Part shown: piece after piece, positions 1 to 8,698 of the stretch
Numbering within the stretch: the first letter of the stretch is position 1
How the letters are laid out: the number at the start of each line of letters is the position of its first letter
Origin: Micromonospora sp. NBC_01813
GTDB lineage: Bacteria > Actinomycetota > Actinomycetes > Mycobacteriales > Micromonosporaceae
Direction: 5' to 3'
Assembly: GCF_035917335.1 (NCBI RefSeq)
Contig: NZ_CP109067.1
Location: 622,501 to 686,500, forward strand
DNA length: 64,000 bases
Position numbers and translations under genes: made by a program
Notes under the pieces: generated by a model
The model's input: only the letters and a program-made list of their open reading frames with translations
What the model was told of the DNA's origin: nothing
Databases searched by the model: none

Positions 1-929
1 TCGCCGGTGGGGCCGCGACCGCGATCGGACTCCTCGCGTTGCTGACCGTGTGGGTCAGCTACCTCGTCGTCGACCCGCGACTGCAGACCGTGCCGCCTGG
101 CTCGGTGCCGGCGATCGACGGGCTACGCGCAACAGTGGTCGACTGGCTGCCGTTTCCCGAGTCGTTCCGCGACGGTATGCGAATCCAGTTCGGCTTCGAG
201 GACTGGAAATGGGGCGGGTACCTGTTCGGTGAGACGTACTCCGGCCACCGGTGGTACTACCTGCCGGCGGCGCTGCTGGTGAAGACGCCGCTCGGTGCGC
301 TGGTGCTCTGGCTCGCCGGTGCGGTCGCGATGCTGGCGGTGCCCCGGCTGCGCCCGGCCGCCGCGTACCTGCTGCTGCCGGCGGGGGTGCTGCTGGCGGT
401 GGCGATGACCGGATCCCGCGACCTGGGTGTGCGGTACGCGCTCTTCGTCCCGGTGTTCCTGGCCGTGGCGGCTGCCGCCCTGACGGCCGTACGGTGGCCG
501 ACCGGTCGCGCCCGGCCCGCCCGGATCGCGGCGGTGACCCTGGTCGCGCTGGTCGCGATCAGCTCGGTGCGCGCATTCCCGTTCTATCTTCCGTACGCCA
601 ACGAGGCGTTCGGCGGACCGGCCGGCACCTACCACCACCTGCACGACTCGAATGTGGACTGGGGGCAGGATCTGGAGCGGTTGGCGGACCGGCTGCGCCA
701 GCGGTACCCGAACGAGCAGGTGTGGCTGGCGTACAAGGGCGCCGGCGTGCCGGAGTACTACGGCATCGTGGCGGCCGACCCGCGTGAGGTGCCACCGGCA
801 CAGGTACGCGGCCTGCTGGTCGTCTCCAACACGTGGGTGGCGACGGCCGGCGGCGAGCTGCGCGAGCTGATCGACAGCAGTGAGCCGATCGGCCAGGTCG
901 GTCACTCGATGACGATCTTCCGCCGCTGA
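1..929 (+). CDS. Membrane glycosyltransferase, GT39/PMT-like, C-terminal part
   Basis: The 5' end lies outside the window and the reading frame is open from base 3. What remains is about 300 residues: hydrophobic membrane segments around the stretches YLPAALLVKTPLGALVLW, AAYLLLPAGVLLAVAM and ALFVPVFLAVAAAAL, then a soluble tail. The motif SNVDWGQDLERLADRL and the following tail are typical of dolichyl-phosphate-mannose mannosyltransferase-like (GT39/ArnT-type) proteins, which move sugars from polyprenyl-phosphate carriers onto proteins or lipids at the membrane. The catalytic N-terminal loop with the expected Asp pair is not in the window, so the sugar and acceptor cannot be judged. It converges with the fucosidase gene on the other strand. 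Confidence 0.7.
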   Translation, partial: AGGAATAIGLLALLTVWVSYLVVDPRLQTVPPGSVPAIDGLRATVVDWLPFPESFRDGMRIQFGFEDWKWGGYLFGETYSGHRWYYLPAALLVKTPLGALVLWLAGAVAMLAVPRLRPAAAYLLLPAGVLLAVAMTGSRDLGVRYALFVPVFLAVAAAALTAVRWPTGRARPARIAAVTLVALVAISSVRAFPFYLPYANEAFGGPAGTYHHLHDSNVDWGQDLERLADRLRQRYPNEQVWLAYKGAGVPEYYGIVAADPREVPPAQVRGLLVVSNTWVATAGGELRELIDSSEPIGQVGHSMTIFRR

Positions 930-944
930 CCGCTGACCGCTGAC
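924..944. repeat. Triple CGCTGAC direct repeat at a stop codon
   Basis: Three head-to-tail copies of the 7-mer CGCTGAC start inside the stop codon of the membrane glycosyltransferase gene. They put TGA in all three frames just after the gene. No clear stem-loop terminator is visible in the 43-bp convergent gap that follows. Confidence 0.5.
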
Positions 945-972
945 CGCTGCGGCGAGCCCGCTTGGGCGCTGG

Positions 973-3804
973 TCAGGTCGCCGTACAGGTGATGTTGGTT
1001 GGTGGGTTGTTGGTCGCGCTGACGCTGGCGATAAATCCGAAGCTGGTGGAGCCGCCGGCGGGCAGTGACCCGTTGTAGGCGGCGTTGGTGACCCGCACGT
1101 TCGTGCCGCTCTGGGTGTGGGTGCCGCTCCAGAGCTGGGTGATGACCTGTCCGTTGGTGAAGGTCCAGGTGACGGCCCAGCCCTGGATCGGTGCGGTCCC
1201 GGCGGTCACCGTGACCTCGCCCTGGAAGCCGCCGGGCCACGAGCCGGTGACCGCGTACGTCGCCCGCGCCCCGGCGGACGGGGGCGGGCTGGTCGGGCCA
1301 GGGGTGGGCGAGAGGGACGGCGTCGGGGACACCGACGGCGTCGGGCTCGCCGACAGGGTCGGCGTCGGCGTCGGTGACGCACCGGGGCGGGTGAGCCGGT
1401 AGGTGCGTCCGGCACGGGCGGCGAACTGGACCACGTCGGTCTCGGGTCGGGTGGTGCCCGGTGTGCTGCCGTCGTCGACGTCGGCGAGGGTGAAGCCGCC
1501 GGTGAACAGCCGGGCCCGCAGCCGTACGGTGCCGTCGCGGTCGGCCCGCACGTGGAACTCGTCGGCCTGGCCGTCGCGCCACGCCATCGCGACCGTGTAG
1601 CCGCCCCGGCCCCGCAGCCCGGCCACCTGCCCGGTCGGCCAGGCGCTGGGTAGCGCCGGCAGCAGGTGCAACTCCCCGTTGTGGCTCTGCAGCAGCATCT
1701 CGGCGATGCCGGCGGTCGCTCCGAAGTTCCCGTCGATCTGGAACGGCGGGTGCAGGTCGAACATGTTCGGCGCCAGCCGGTCGGTGCGGACCAGGTCACG
1801 CATGAGTTTGTGGGACCGGGCGGCGTCCTCCAACCGGGCCCAGAAGTTGATTTTCCAGGCGAGTGACCAGCCGGTGCCGTCATCGCCCCGGATTTCCAGG
1901 GTCCGGCGCGCGGCCTCGAACAGGGTCGGCGTGCCCCGCCGGGTGATCTGGTTGCTGGGGTGCAGGCCGTAGAGGTGGGAGACGTGCCGGTGGTTGCGCT
2001 CCGGCTCGACCCAGTCGGCCAGCCACTCCTGGACGTTGCCCCGGGAACCGATCCGCATCGGCGCCAGCCGGTCGCGGGCCGCCCGGACCTGGGTCCGCAA
2101 CGTCGGATCCACGCCGAGCACCTCGCTGGCGCGGGCGACCCCGTCGAACAGGTCCCGCAGGATCTGGTTGTCCATCGTGGGCCCGGCGCAGACGCTGGCG
2201 TCGCCGTGGTGGGCGATCTCGGGGGAGTTCGACGGGTTGGTCACCAGGTGACCCAGCGTCGGATGGGGGACCAGGGTGTCGAGGAAGAACTGGGCCGCGC
2301 CCTTCATCGCCGGGTAGTTGGTCTGCAGGAACGTGACGTCACCGGTGAACTGGTAGTGCTCCCAGACGAGGCTGGCCAGCCACGCGCCACCGGTGGGCCA
2401 CATGCCCCAGAACGCGCCGTCGACCACCGAGGAGCCCCGCCACCCGTCGGTGTTGTGGTGGGTCACCCAGCCACCGGCGCCGTACTGTGCCTGCGCGGTG
2501 CGCGCCCCGGTCACCGCCAGATCCCGGACCATGTCGAACACCGGCAGGAAACACTCGGAGAGGTTCGTCGTGTCAGCGGGCCAGTAGTTCATCGGCAGGT
2601 TCGCGTTGATCGTGTACTTCGAGTCCCACGGCGGGGTCATCGAGTCGTTCCAGATGCCCTGCAGGTTGGCCGGCTGGCTGCCGGGCCGCGACGAGGAGAT
2701 CAGCAGGTAGCGGCCGTACTGGAACAGCAACGCGGAGAACTGCGGGTCGGTGACGCTCGCGTGCTGGGCGATCCGCACGTCCGTCGGCTGGTCGGCCGCT
2801 GCCGTACGACCCAGGTCGATCGACACCCGGTTGAACAACGCCTGGTAGTCGGCCAGGTGCCGGCTGCGCAGCTGGTCGAAACCGACGGTACGGGCGGCGG
2901 CGAGGCGGTTGCGCGCGATGCCCTGGTAGTCGCCGTCGATGGTGCGGAAGTCGACGTAACTGGATCCGATCGACACCAGGACCGTGACGCTGGTGGCGCC
3001 GGACACCCGCAGGGTGCCGCCGGAGCTGCTGACCGTACCGCCGGTGGCGACGACGCTCGCCAGGGCGAGGAACCGCACCGCGCCGGTGACCCCCTCCATG
3101 GTGCCGGAGATGCCGTCGAGCGCGATCGTGGTGGAGTCCGGGCTGGAGACGGTGGTCCGCTGCGGGCTGTCGAACGTGGCGGTGAACGTGATCGCGTTGG
3201 CCCGGTCGGCGGTGAGCCGGGTGACGATCACCTGGTCCGGGGCGCTGGCGAACACGTCCCGCTGGTACCGCACGCCGCTCTGTACGTAGCTGGTGGTGAC
3301 GACCGCCGTGGTGAGATCGAGGGTGCGGTGGTACTGCGACACCCCGTTGGCAGCGCCGAAGGCCAGCCGCAGGTTGCCGACCGGCTGGTAGGCCAGCTGT
3401 CCGCCGGGGGTGCCCATCATCGTCTGGTTGATCAGGTTCTGCGCCTGGCTCCACTGGTCGGCGAAGACCAGCCGGCGGATCTCGGCCAGCGCGCTGGCGC
3501 CGCGCGGGTTGGCGGAGTCGTACGGGCCACCGGCCCAGACGGTGTCCTCGTTGAGCTGGAGCCGGTCGGTGTCGACGTTGCCGAAGACCATCGCGCCGAG
3601 TCGGCCGTTGCCCACGGGCAGCGCGCGCAGCCAGTCGGTGCCGGCGGGCTCGTCGTACCAGAGTGCCATGTCGTTGGCGGCGAGCACCTGAGCCGGCGTC
3701 GCCGGGTCGGCGCGGGCGAGGGCCGTCCATCCGGTCGGCAGCAGCATGGCCCCCGCGCCGGCTGCCCCGGCGGTGAGGAGTTTCCGTCGGGTGATGTCAG
3801 ACAT
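973..3804 (-). CDS. Secreted GH95 alpha-L-fucosidase with C-terminal CBM2
   Basis: A 943-residue glycoside hydrolase. The start chosen is the ATG preceded by a GGAG box; a longer reading frame upstream has no ribosome site. The N-terminus (TRRKLLTAG followed by an Ala-rich segment) looks like a twin-arginine export signal. The GH95 domain carries the N-terminal signature around LPVGNGRLGAMVFG, the motif INANLPMNYW near residue 400 (the two Asn used to activate water in family members) and IDGNFGATAGIAEML near residue 690 (the catalytic Asp region). A Thr-Pro/Ser-Pro linker leads to a final 100-residue CBM2-like cellulose-binding module. GH95 enzymes are mainly 1,2-alpha-L-fucosidases; on plant material the natural substrate is the Fuc-alpha-1,2-Gal cap of xyloglucan. 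A LacI-type palindrome lies about 190 bp upstream. Confidence 0.9.
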   Translation of the reverse strand: MSDITRRKLLTAGAAGAGAMLLPTGWTALARADPATPAQVLAANDMALWYDEPAGTDWLRALPVGNGRLGAMVFGNVDTDRLQLNEDTVWAGGPYDSANPRGASALAEIRRLVFADQWSQAQNLINQTMMGTPGGQLAYQPVGNLRLAFGAANGVSQYHRTLDLTTAVVTTSYVQSGVRYQRDVFASAPDQVIVTRLTADRANAITFTATFDSPQRTTVSSPDSTTIALDGISGTMEGVTGAVRFLALASVVATGGTVSSSGGTLRVSGATSVTVLVSIGSSYVDFRTIDGDYQGIARNRLAAARTVGFDQLRSRHLADYQALFNRVSIDLGRTAAADQPTDVRIAQHASVTDPQFSALLFQYGRYLLISSSRPGSQPANLQGIWNDSMTPPWDSKYTINANLPMNYWPADTTNLSECFLPVFDMVRDLAVTGARTAQAQYGAGGWVTHHNTDGWRGSSVVDGAFWGMWPTGGAWLASLVWEHYQFTGDVTFLQTNYPAMKGAAQFFLDTLVPHPTLGHLVTNPSNSPEIAHHGDASVCAGPTMDNQILRDLFDGVARASEVLGVDPTLRTQVRAARDRLAPMRIGSRGNVQEWLADWVEPERNHRHVSHLYGLHPSNQITRRGTPTLFEAARRTLEIRGDDGTGWSLAWKINFWARLEDAARSHKLMRDLVRTDRLAPNMFDLHPPFQIDGNFGATAGIAEMLLQSHNGELHLLPALPSAWPTGQVAGLRGRGGYTVAMAWRDGQADEFHVRADRDGTVRLRARLFTGGFTLADVDDGSTPGTTRPETDVVQFAARAGRTYRLTRPGASPTPTPTLSASPTPSVSPTPSLSPTPGPTSPPPSAGARATYAVTGSWPGGFQGEVTVTAGTAPIQGWAVTWTFTNGQVITQLWSGTHTQSGTNVRVTNAAYNGSLPAGGSTSFGFIASVSATNNPPTNITCTAT

Positions 3805-3993
3805 CGTGGTCTCCAGGGGTGATGGCGCTGCGGCGGTGGAACGGGCCCGTCGCGGACCCGCGCGAGGATGCGGGTCCGCGACGGCACCGGCCGTACGGCC
3901 CGTGTGCGCGCTCTCACCGAGCGACCCCTGCCCGAGATCGGACGGTGGAGACCGGGCCGGCCGATCCCTCATTCCCCAGTGAAGTCCGTCGTT

Positions 3994-4005
3994 GTTAACG
4001 CTAAC
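3994..4005. promoter_or_regulatory. Candidate LacI-family operator upstream of GH95
   Basis: The 12-mer GTTAACGCTAAC is an even palindrome with two mismatches and the central CG step typical of LacI-family operators. It sits in an AT-rich pocket upstream of the fucosidase start. Which regulator reads it is unknown; the LacI gene in this window lies 16 kb away. Confidence 0.45.
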
Positions 4006-4023
4006 GTAATAAATTGACGGATG

Positions 4024-4453
4024 TCAACGTGTGCCGTTCGGGGGCAGGGCGGCGGCGATCCGGACGGCGTACCGCTGGGCTTCGGCGTCGTCGGCGTAAC
4101 GGGTACGCGGCCAGAAGAAGCCGCGCAGCCCGTCGCCCTTGGTCCGGGGCACCACATGGGTGTGCAGGTGCGGCACCGACTGGGACACCCGGTTGTTGAT
4201 CGCCACGAAGGTGCCGCCCGCGTCGAGCCCTGCCTCCACCGCCGCCGCGACCCGTTGCACCAGCGCGAAAGTAACCTGCCAGCTCGGTCGGCGGCAGGTC
4301 GGTCAGCGTGACCAGGTGCGGACGTGGCGAGACCAGCACATGCCCACGGAACACCGGACGGGTGTCCAGGAACGCCACCCCGGCCGGGGATTCGGTGACC
4401 CGCCACGCGGGGGCGTCACCGGTCGCGATCCGGCAGAACACGCATCCGTTCAC
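4024..4453 (-). pseudogene. HIT family hydrolase, frameshifted
   Basis: A histidine-triad nucleotide hydrolase split over two frames. The first frame, from a GTG start, encodes the N-terminus with the CVFCRI zinc-type motif and PVFRGHVLVSPRPH up to GYFRA. The second frame holds the continuation from LVQRVAAAVEAGL through the catalytic triad HLHTHVVPR to the stop. The switch falls near position 4268, in a short CG run where the expected CGCGCG reads CGCG, so a 2-bp loss (or 1-bp gain) explains it. HIT proteins hydrolyse nucleoside monophosphate conjugates. It is the third gene of an operon, 9 bp after the lipoprotein gene. It may be a recent inactivation or a sequencing error in a GC repeat. 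Confidence 0.75.
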
Positions 4454-4462
4454 CGTCGCAGG

Positions 4463-4945
4463 CTAGCTCGGCTCCTGCTCGACGAGCAGGTTCCACCGTA
4501 CGCCCGGGCCGGTTTCGACCCGGATGCTGGTCTGCCCGCCGAGGTGGTCCTGATCGAGGTTGCGGGTCAGGTACACCTCGTCGGCGGGGCATTCGAGGTC
4601 GAACCGCGGCCCCGGCTCCAGGATGAGCGCCAACTCGCCGGGGCCCTCGCCGGCGACGCAGTCGAGGCTGATCCACAGCCTGCCGGGGCGCAGGTCGACG
4701 GTGCCGACCGCCGCCGGCCCACGGGTGGCGGTGACGGCCACCACCGGCCGGTTGCTGGTGGCCGGGTCCGGCAGCGCCGCCAGCGTCGGCGCCGGGGCTG
4801 CGGTGACCGATGGCCGGACCGGCGGTGCCGGGACTGCCCCGGGCTGCGGGGCGCCGGTCGACGACGAGGTGCACGCGCCGAGCACCAGCAGACAGCCGAG
4901 GGCCAGCAGGGCAGGCACCCGAGTGCCCGCCGGGGAGCGGCTCAC
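4463..4945 (-). CDS. Putative lipoprotein, function unknown
   Basis: A 160-residue protein with a lipoprotein signal peptide: hydrophobic LALGCLLVLGAC ending in the lipobox Cys, then a Ser/Thr/Pro/Ala-rich tether. The C-terminal domain (about residues 65-160) is predicted beta-rich and has two further Cys (in LDCVAG and LECPAD) that could form a disulfide outside the cell. No family is recognised. The ATG overlaps the stop of the upstream methyltransferase-like gene (ATGA), and the HIT gene follows within 10 bp, so the three are probably co-transcribed. Confidence 0.7.
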   Translation of the reverse strand: MSRSPAGTRVPALLALGCLLVLGACTSSSTGAPQPGAVPAPPVRPSVTAAPAPTLAALPDPATSNRPVVAVTATRGPAAVGTVDLRPGRLWISLDCVAGEGPGELALILEPGPRFDLECPADEVYLTRNLDQDHLGGQTSIRVETGPGVRWNLLVEQEPS

Positions 4946-5547
4946 CGGAGCCGACCGAGGCCGGGAACGAATCGGCCTACCGTGGCCGCGTACCGCTGAT
5001 AGTCCGCGCCGTGCACGGCACGCAGGTGCGGCTCCTCGACCCGCCGGATCTGCAGCTGGATCGCCGCGACCAGCGACACGTACGCGACCAGGGCGACGAC
5101 GTTGGGCACCATCAGGGTCAGCCCGGCGAACATCGTCGCCGCGCCGGCCATGATCGGATTGCGGACCAGGCCGAAGACGCCGTCGGTGACCAGGGTGGTG
5201 CGTTCGGCCGGGTCGAGGCCGACCCGCCAGGACGCGCCCATGGTCTGCTGGGCGGCGAACACCGCGCCGATCGCCACGACCGCGACGACGACGCCGCCGA
5301 TCTGGACGGCGGTCGCCGACAGCGGCGGCACCGGCGGCAGTCCGACGAGCGCGGCGACCGGCGCGGCCACCCCGACGCCGAGCGTCCCGACGTTGGCGAG
5401 CGCGTCGACGCCTCGCTGCGCCGGCAGCTGCCGGGCCGCGCGGCGCCGGTCACCGCTGTCACCGGTACGCCTGGCATGCAGCGACATCCGGAGCCGCCCA
5501 CAGAGAATCATGAAAGTGGCGAAGAGTGCCATCGCGCCGATCGCCAT
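4942..5547 (-). CDS. Isoprenylcysteine carboxyl methyltransferase-like membrane protein
   Basis: A small multi-spanning membrane protein of about 200 residues. The signature GLVRNPIMAGAATMFAGL and the C-terminal HLRAVHGADYQRYAATVGRFVP match the ICMT/phospholipid methyltransferase superfamily, which binds S-adenosylmethionine in a C-terminal pocket. In bacteria, substrates are usually unknown. I chose the ATG with a GGGGACGG box; a TTG at 5586 and a GTG at 5562 are alternatives. It is the first gene of the operon with the lipoprotein and HIT genes. Confidence 0.7.
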   Translation of the reverse strand: MAIGAMALFATFMILCGRLRMSLHARRTGDSGDRRRAARQLPAQRGVDALANVGTLGVGVAAPVAALVGLPPVPPLSATAVQIGGVVVAVVAIGAVFAAQQTMGASWRVGLDPAERTTLVTDGVFGLVRNPIMAGAATMFAGLTLMVPNVVALVAYVSLVAAIQLQIRRVEEPHLRAVHGADYQRYAATVGRFVPGLGRLR

Positions 5548-5685
5548 GGTGACCGTCCCCACGTGTCGGTGTCCGTGATCGGACAAGCAACGTACCGCAG
5601 CCGTCGAGGGTTGGGCTGTCCCACAGAGACGTTCGGCTTGAACGCGGCCGCTACCGTGACTGTCCTACCTGAGGGAAGGGCCGAG

Positions 5686-6258
5686 ATGTCCCTGTTGGAC
5701 CAGGTGTCGACGATTCTCGCGGTCGCCGTCGGCGGGGTGCTGACCTACGTCGGCACCGGGCTGACCGAGCGAAACCGGTGGCGTCGAGAGCTCTCCGTGC
5801 GCTGGGACGAGCGTCGACTGGCCGCGTACGTCGACTTCGCCGCCACCGCGAAGCACATCGCGCTGCTCACCTCACGCGTACTGGCCAGCCGGGGTGTGGT
5901 CACCGCGATCAGCCCGATCGGCCGCGACGAAGGCCTGGCCCTGCTCGGGCAGGCCGAGTCCGACCGGTCGGTGCGCTTCGAGTCGATTCTGCTGCTGGCC
6001 GACGAGCCGACGATCGCCGCCGCACAGGCGTTGACCGAGACGCTGTGGCGGCTGGAGGGGTTCGCCGCCGGCGAGGAACCGGTCGACGAGCAGACCTGGC
6101 GCGACGGCTTCGCCGACTACCGTCGTGCCCGCGCCGAGTTCTACCAGCAGGCCCGCGCCGACATGGGGGTCCGCTCGGCGCGGATCCCGCTGACGGCGGT
6201 CGCCGCGCCGGGCGGCGCCCGGCCACCGGGCTCGTTGGCCGCCACCGGCACCGACTGA
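5686..6258 (+). CDS. Membrane-anchored protein of unknown function
   Basis: A 190-residue protein starting at an ATG with a strong GAGGGAAGG ribosome site. One N-terminal hydrophobic segment (ILAVAVGGVLTYVGTGL) is followed by a basic, mostly helical cytoplasmic part starting with a Trp/Arg-rich stretch (RWRRELSVRWDERR) and containing a coiled helical bundle up to about residue 165. This layout is common in short actinobacterial proteins of no assigned role. It is divergent from the ICMT-like operon and is the only + strand gene before the LuxR regulator. Confidence 0.65.
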   Translation: MSLLDQVSTILAVAVGGVLTYVGTGLTERNRWRRELSVRWDERRLAAYVDFAATAKHIALLTSRVLASRGVVTAISPIGRDEGLALLGQAESDRSVRFESILLLADEPTIAAAQALTETLWRLEGFAAGEEPVDEQTWRDGFADYRRARAEFYQQARADMGVRSARIPLTAVAAPGGARPPGSLAATGTD

Positions 6259-6420
6259 CTCGGCCGCGGCCCAGCACCAGCACCACGCGCACGGCCGCGC
6301 GGGTGGGCCGCCCAGGCGGTGCGGGATCCCGCAACTTTCGGGCACGGTCAGGTCACGATCTTGGCGTCCGGGCGAACTGCTGGTTGCATGGGCAAATCGC
6401 ACACGGGGGGAGGGGTGTCG

Positions 6421-7482
6421 ATGTCCCGGTCACGCTGGCCGGTCAGCGAGGTGGCGGTGCCGTCGTTGACCTGCCGGGGCAGAACGCCGGACGCGGATCT
6501 GATCTACCGGCACCTGGTGAGGTCCGGCCCGAGGCCGGTCTGCGAGATCGTCACCGAGCTGGGCATGCCGCGCCGTCGGGTCGCCGACGCGCTCGACGAG
6601 CTCGCGGTGGTCCGGGCGGTCGTCCGGTACCCGGCGCGCGGCGCGGCCGACCCACAGTGGGTGGCCCGACCACCGGCCGAGGTGCTGGAATCCCTGCGCC
6701 GTCGACCGCCGGGACCGGCTCCGGTCGCCCGAGGGCGCGCCCGGCAGCTGATCGCCGCCGGAGCTGCCGCCACTGGGCCCGGCGCCACCTCCCGGCTGCT
6801 CGGCGACGGGGTACGGCACCTGCCGAGCCGGGAGGCGACCCGGGCTCGACTCGCCGAACTGGTCACCGTCGCCCGGCACGAGCATCTCGCGATGCATCCG
6901 GAGCAGGTCTTCGACGCCGAGTCGCTGCGTTCGGCCGCGCCGATGGACCGGACACTGCTGCGCCGCGGCGTGCGGATGCGGGTCCTCGGCGTGCAACCGG
7001 CGGACACGGATCCGCCGGTCGGGCACCGTGCCACGGCGACGCAGACCCTTCCCGAGTACCGGATGTCCGCCACACTGCCCGTGAAACTGCTCGTCATCGA
7101 CCGCAAGTTCGCCTTCTTCCCGGTCACCCCGGACAACGTCGAGCGTGGATATCTCGAAGTGGCACAGCCGCCGATCGTCTCCGCGCTCGTGGCGATGTTC
7201 GAACAACACTGGGAGAGCGCCGACGCACCGCAGGAGTGCACGTTGTCGCAGATAGATCTGACTCCCCGGGAGCGAGCCCTGGTCGCCCTGCTGGCACAGG
7301 GCCACACCGACGCCACGGCGGCGCTGGAGCTCCGGATCAGTCCCCGTTCGGTCACCAACATCCTGCGGTCGTTGATGGACCGGCTCGGCGTCACCAACCG
7401 GTTCCAGCTCGGACTCGCTCTCGGTGCCGCCCACACCGCCGCGCCGCCCAGCGCGCCGCCCGCAGAGAGGAACAACTGTTGA
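6421..7482 (+). CDS. LuxR-type transcriptional regulator with N-terminal TrmB-like helix-turn-helix
   Basis: A 353-residue regulator. The start chosen is the ATG after a GGGGGAGGGG box. The N-terminal 60 residues look like a winged helix (DLIYRHLVRSGPRPVCEIVTEL), the middle a phospholipase D-like/TrmB effector region (around residues 130-265, with the strand LPVKLLVIDRKFAFFPV), and the C-terminal 65 residues a LuxR helix-turn-helix (LTPRERALVALLAQGHTD followed by LRISPRSVTNILRSLMDRLGV). This architecture is frequent in actinobacteria next to secreted peptides or natural product genes. Its stop codon overlaps the TTG start of the next gene, so the two are translationally coupled and the exported protein is a likely functional partner or target. 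Confidence 0.8.
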   Translation: MSRSRWPVSEVAVPSLTCRGRTPDADLIYRHLVRSGPRPVCEIVTELGMPRRRVADALDELAVVRAVVRYPARGAADPQWVARPPAEVLESLRRRPPGPAPVARGRARQLIAAGAAATGPGATSRLLGDGVRHLPSREATRARLAELVTVARHEHLAMHPEQVFDAESLRSAAPMDRTLLRRGVRMRVLGVQPADTDPPVGHRATATQTLPEYRMSATLPVKLLVIDRKFAFFPVTPDNVERGYLEVAQPPIVSALVAMFEQHWESADAPQECTLSQIDLTPRERALVALLAQGHTDATAALELRISPRSVTNILRSLMDRLGVTNRFQLGLALGAAHTAAPPSAPPAERNNC

Positions 7483-8066
7483 ACAGGATCCAGGCCGCCC
7501 GGAGGGCCGTGATCGTCGCCGCGCTGGCGTCGCTGCTGGTCGGCCCGCAGTTGGTCGGACCGCAGCTGGCACCGGCCGCCGCCAACCCGGCGAACTGGGT
7601 GACAGCACCGTGTGCCACCGCCGCCATCACCGGACACACCGTCGAGCAGGTGAAGCTGCCCGTCCCGGCCACCCGGGTGCGGTTGACCGGCTGGGTCGAG
7701 CCCTGCGCCGCGCCACCGGCGGACGCCACCTTCGCCACCCTCACCTACACCGCCCGCCAGGCGAACTTCCCCACGGCCCGTTCACCGCTGCGCGCCTACC
7801 GCACCACGCCCGGTCCGACCACCTTCGCCGCGACCGTCGACCTGCCGACCGCCGACCTGTCGGAGCTCGACCAGCCGCGGGCGCACTGTGTCCAGCTCAG
7901 CCCCGACGTCCGGCTCGCCTGCGTCGGGATCGACACGGGCGGGCAGGCCCGGGTCACCACCGTCTTCCCGATCGCGCCGGACGACGTCCGGGTCCGCGAC
8001 CTTCCCGTGGTGGCGACGCCGACCACCGACCGTACTCCCGATCCGGTCTGCGGGACCTGCGTCTGA
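7479..8066 (+). CDS. Exported Cys-containing protein coupled to the LuxR regulator
   Basis: A 195-residue protein starting at TTG, with GAGAGG 8 bp upstream and a TTGA overlap with the regulator stop. It has a Sec-type signal peptide (Arg-rich start, VIVAALASLLVGPQLVG, then Ala-Ala-Ala-Asn). The mature part has seven Cys residues (APCATA, VEPCAAP, AHCVQL, LACVGI, DPVCGTCV), including a terminal CGTC pair, which suggests an extracellular disulfide-stabilised fold. No family is recognised. It ends at a strong hairpin shared with the convergent endonuclease V-like gene. Confidence 0.7.
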   Translation: MNRIQAARRAVIVAALASLLVGPQLVGPQLAPAAANPANWVTAPCATAAITGHTVEQVKLPVPATRVRLTGWVEPCAAPPADATFATLTYTARQANFPTARSPLRAYRTTPGPTTFAATVDLPTADLSELDQPRAHCVQLSPDVRLACVGIDTGGQARVTTVFPIAPDDVRVRDLPVVATPTTDRTPDPVCGTCV

Positions 8067-8080
8067 GCGGCGACCGGCGT

Positions 8081-8128
8081 GCGGACGGTCCGACCGGGGT
8101 GACTCCGGTACGGGGCCGGACCGTCCGC
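8081..8128. terminator. Bidirectional stem-loop terminator
   Basis: A perfect 12-bp inverted repeat (GCGGACGGTCCG and its complement) encloses a nested ACCGG/CCGGT stem. It sits between two convergent genes, so it can act as a terminator for both. No U-tract follows, as is usual in high-GC actinobacteria. Confidence 0.7.
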
Positions 8129-8133
8129 GACGA

Positions 8134-8640
8134 TCAGCCGGTGCGGGCCAGCCGGTCGACCCGGCGCAGCGCGTCCGGCAGCCGGTGCGGACCGACCATC
8201 GCCGACACCAACGCGGCGGCCCGCGCGACCGGCAGGCCGGCCGCGGTCACGTACACCGGTCGGGTCGAACCGCCCCGCTGCACCGCCACCGCGTGCGTCG
8301 CCGACTGGAAGCTGGTCTTGGCGACGCCGACGACCGCCGTGCCCAGCGCGTCGTGGACGTACCGGCCCAGCCCCGGCCGGCCGTGCGGGTCCAGATCGAC
8401 GTAGCCGTCGACGACCAGCACCTCGAGCGGCGTGGCGGCCACGGCGACCACCGCGCGGACCGCCGGCAACTCGCGCAGATAGAACAAACCCGGCTGGTAC
8501 GCCGCCACCTCGTCGAGCCACACGGTGTGCTCGGAAAGCGGCGGCCCGAACGACTCCCCGGCGGCCACCACGAGCGCCGCGCGGGCGCCACCGTCGGGCG
8601 GATAGTGCACGTCGACCGCCCCGTAGCTTCGCTGCCGCAT
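8134..8640 (-). CDS. Endonuclease V-like protein, short form
   Basis: A 168-residue protein from an ATG start. It keeps the core of endonuclease V (deoxyinosine 3' endonuclease): Asp10 in AVDVHY, Glu57 in PGLFYLRELPA, Asp78 in VLVVDGYVDLDPHGRPGLG, Lys108 in VGVAKTSF, and the C-terminal PHRLPDALRRVDRLA. Classical enzymes are about 220 residues, so this is a reduced form lacking part of the N-terminus and internal loops. Family members cut next to deaminated adenine in DNA or RNA. It is divergent from the TPR-CHAT gene with only about 58 bp between start codons, so both promoters must lie in or near that gap. Confidence 0.75.
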   Translation of the reverse strand: MRQRSYGAVDVHYPPDGGARAALVVAAGESFGPPLSEHTVWLDEVAAYQPGLFYLRELPAVRAVVAVAATPLEVLVVDGYVDLDPHGRPGLGRYVHDALGTAVVGVAKTSFQSATHAVAVQRGGSTRPVYVTAAGLPVARAAALVSAMVGPHRLPDALRRVDRLARTG

Positions 8641-8698
8641 CGCGCCATTGTGCCGGCCGGCACCCGAACGGTTGACCACCGAGGGCAGACTGTCCGCT

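Noticed and set aside
1960-3822. Long + strand open frame of 620 codons opposite the fucosidase
   Set aside because: It mirrors the GH95 gene, is rich in Arg/Gly/Val with no recognisable domain, and has no ribosome site. High-GC DNA gives long open antisense frames.
4250-4290. Programmed frameshift in the HIT gene
   Set aside because: No slippery heptamer or stimulatory structure is visible and HIT proteins are not known to use frameshifting; a small indel is simpler.
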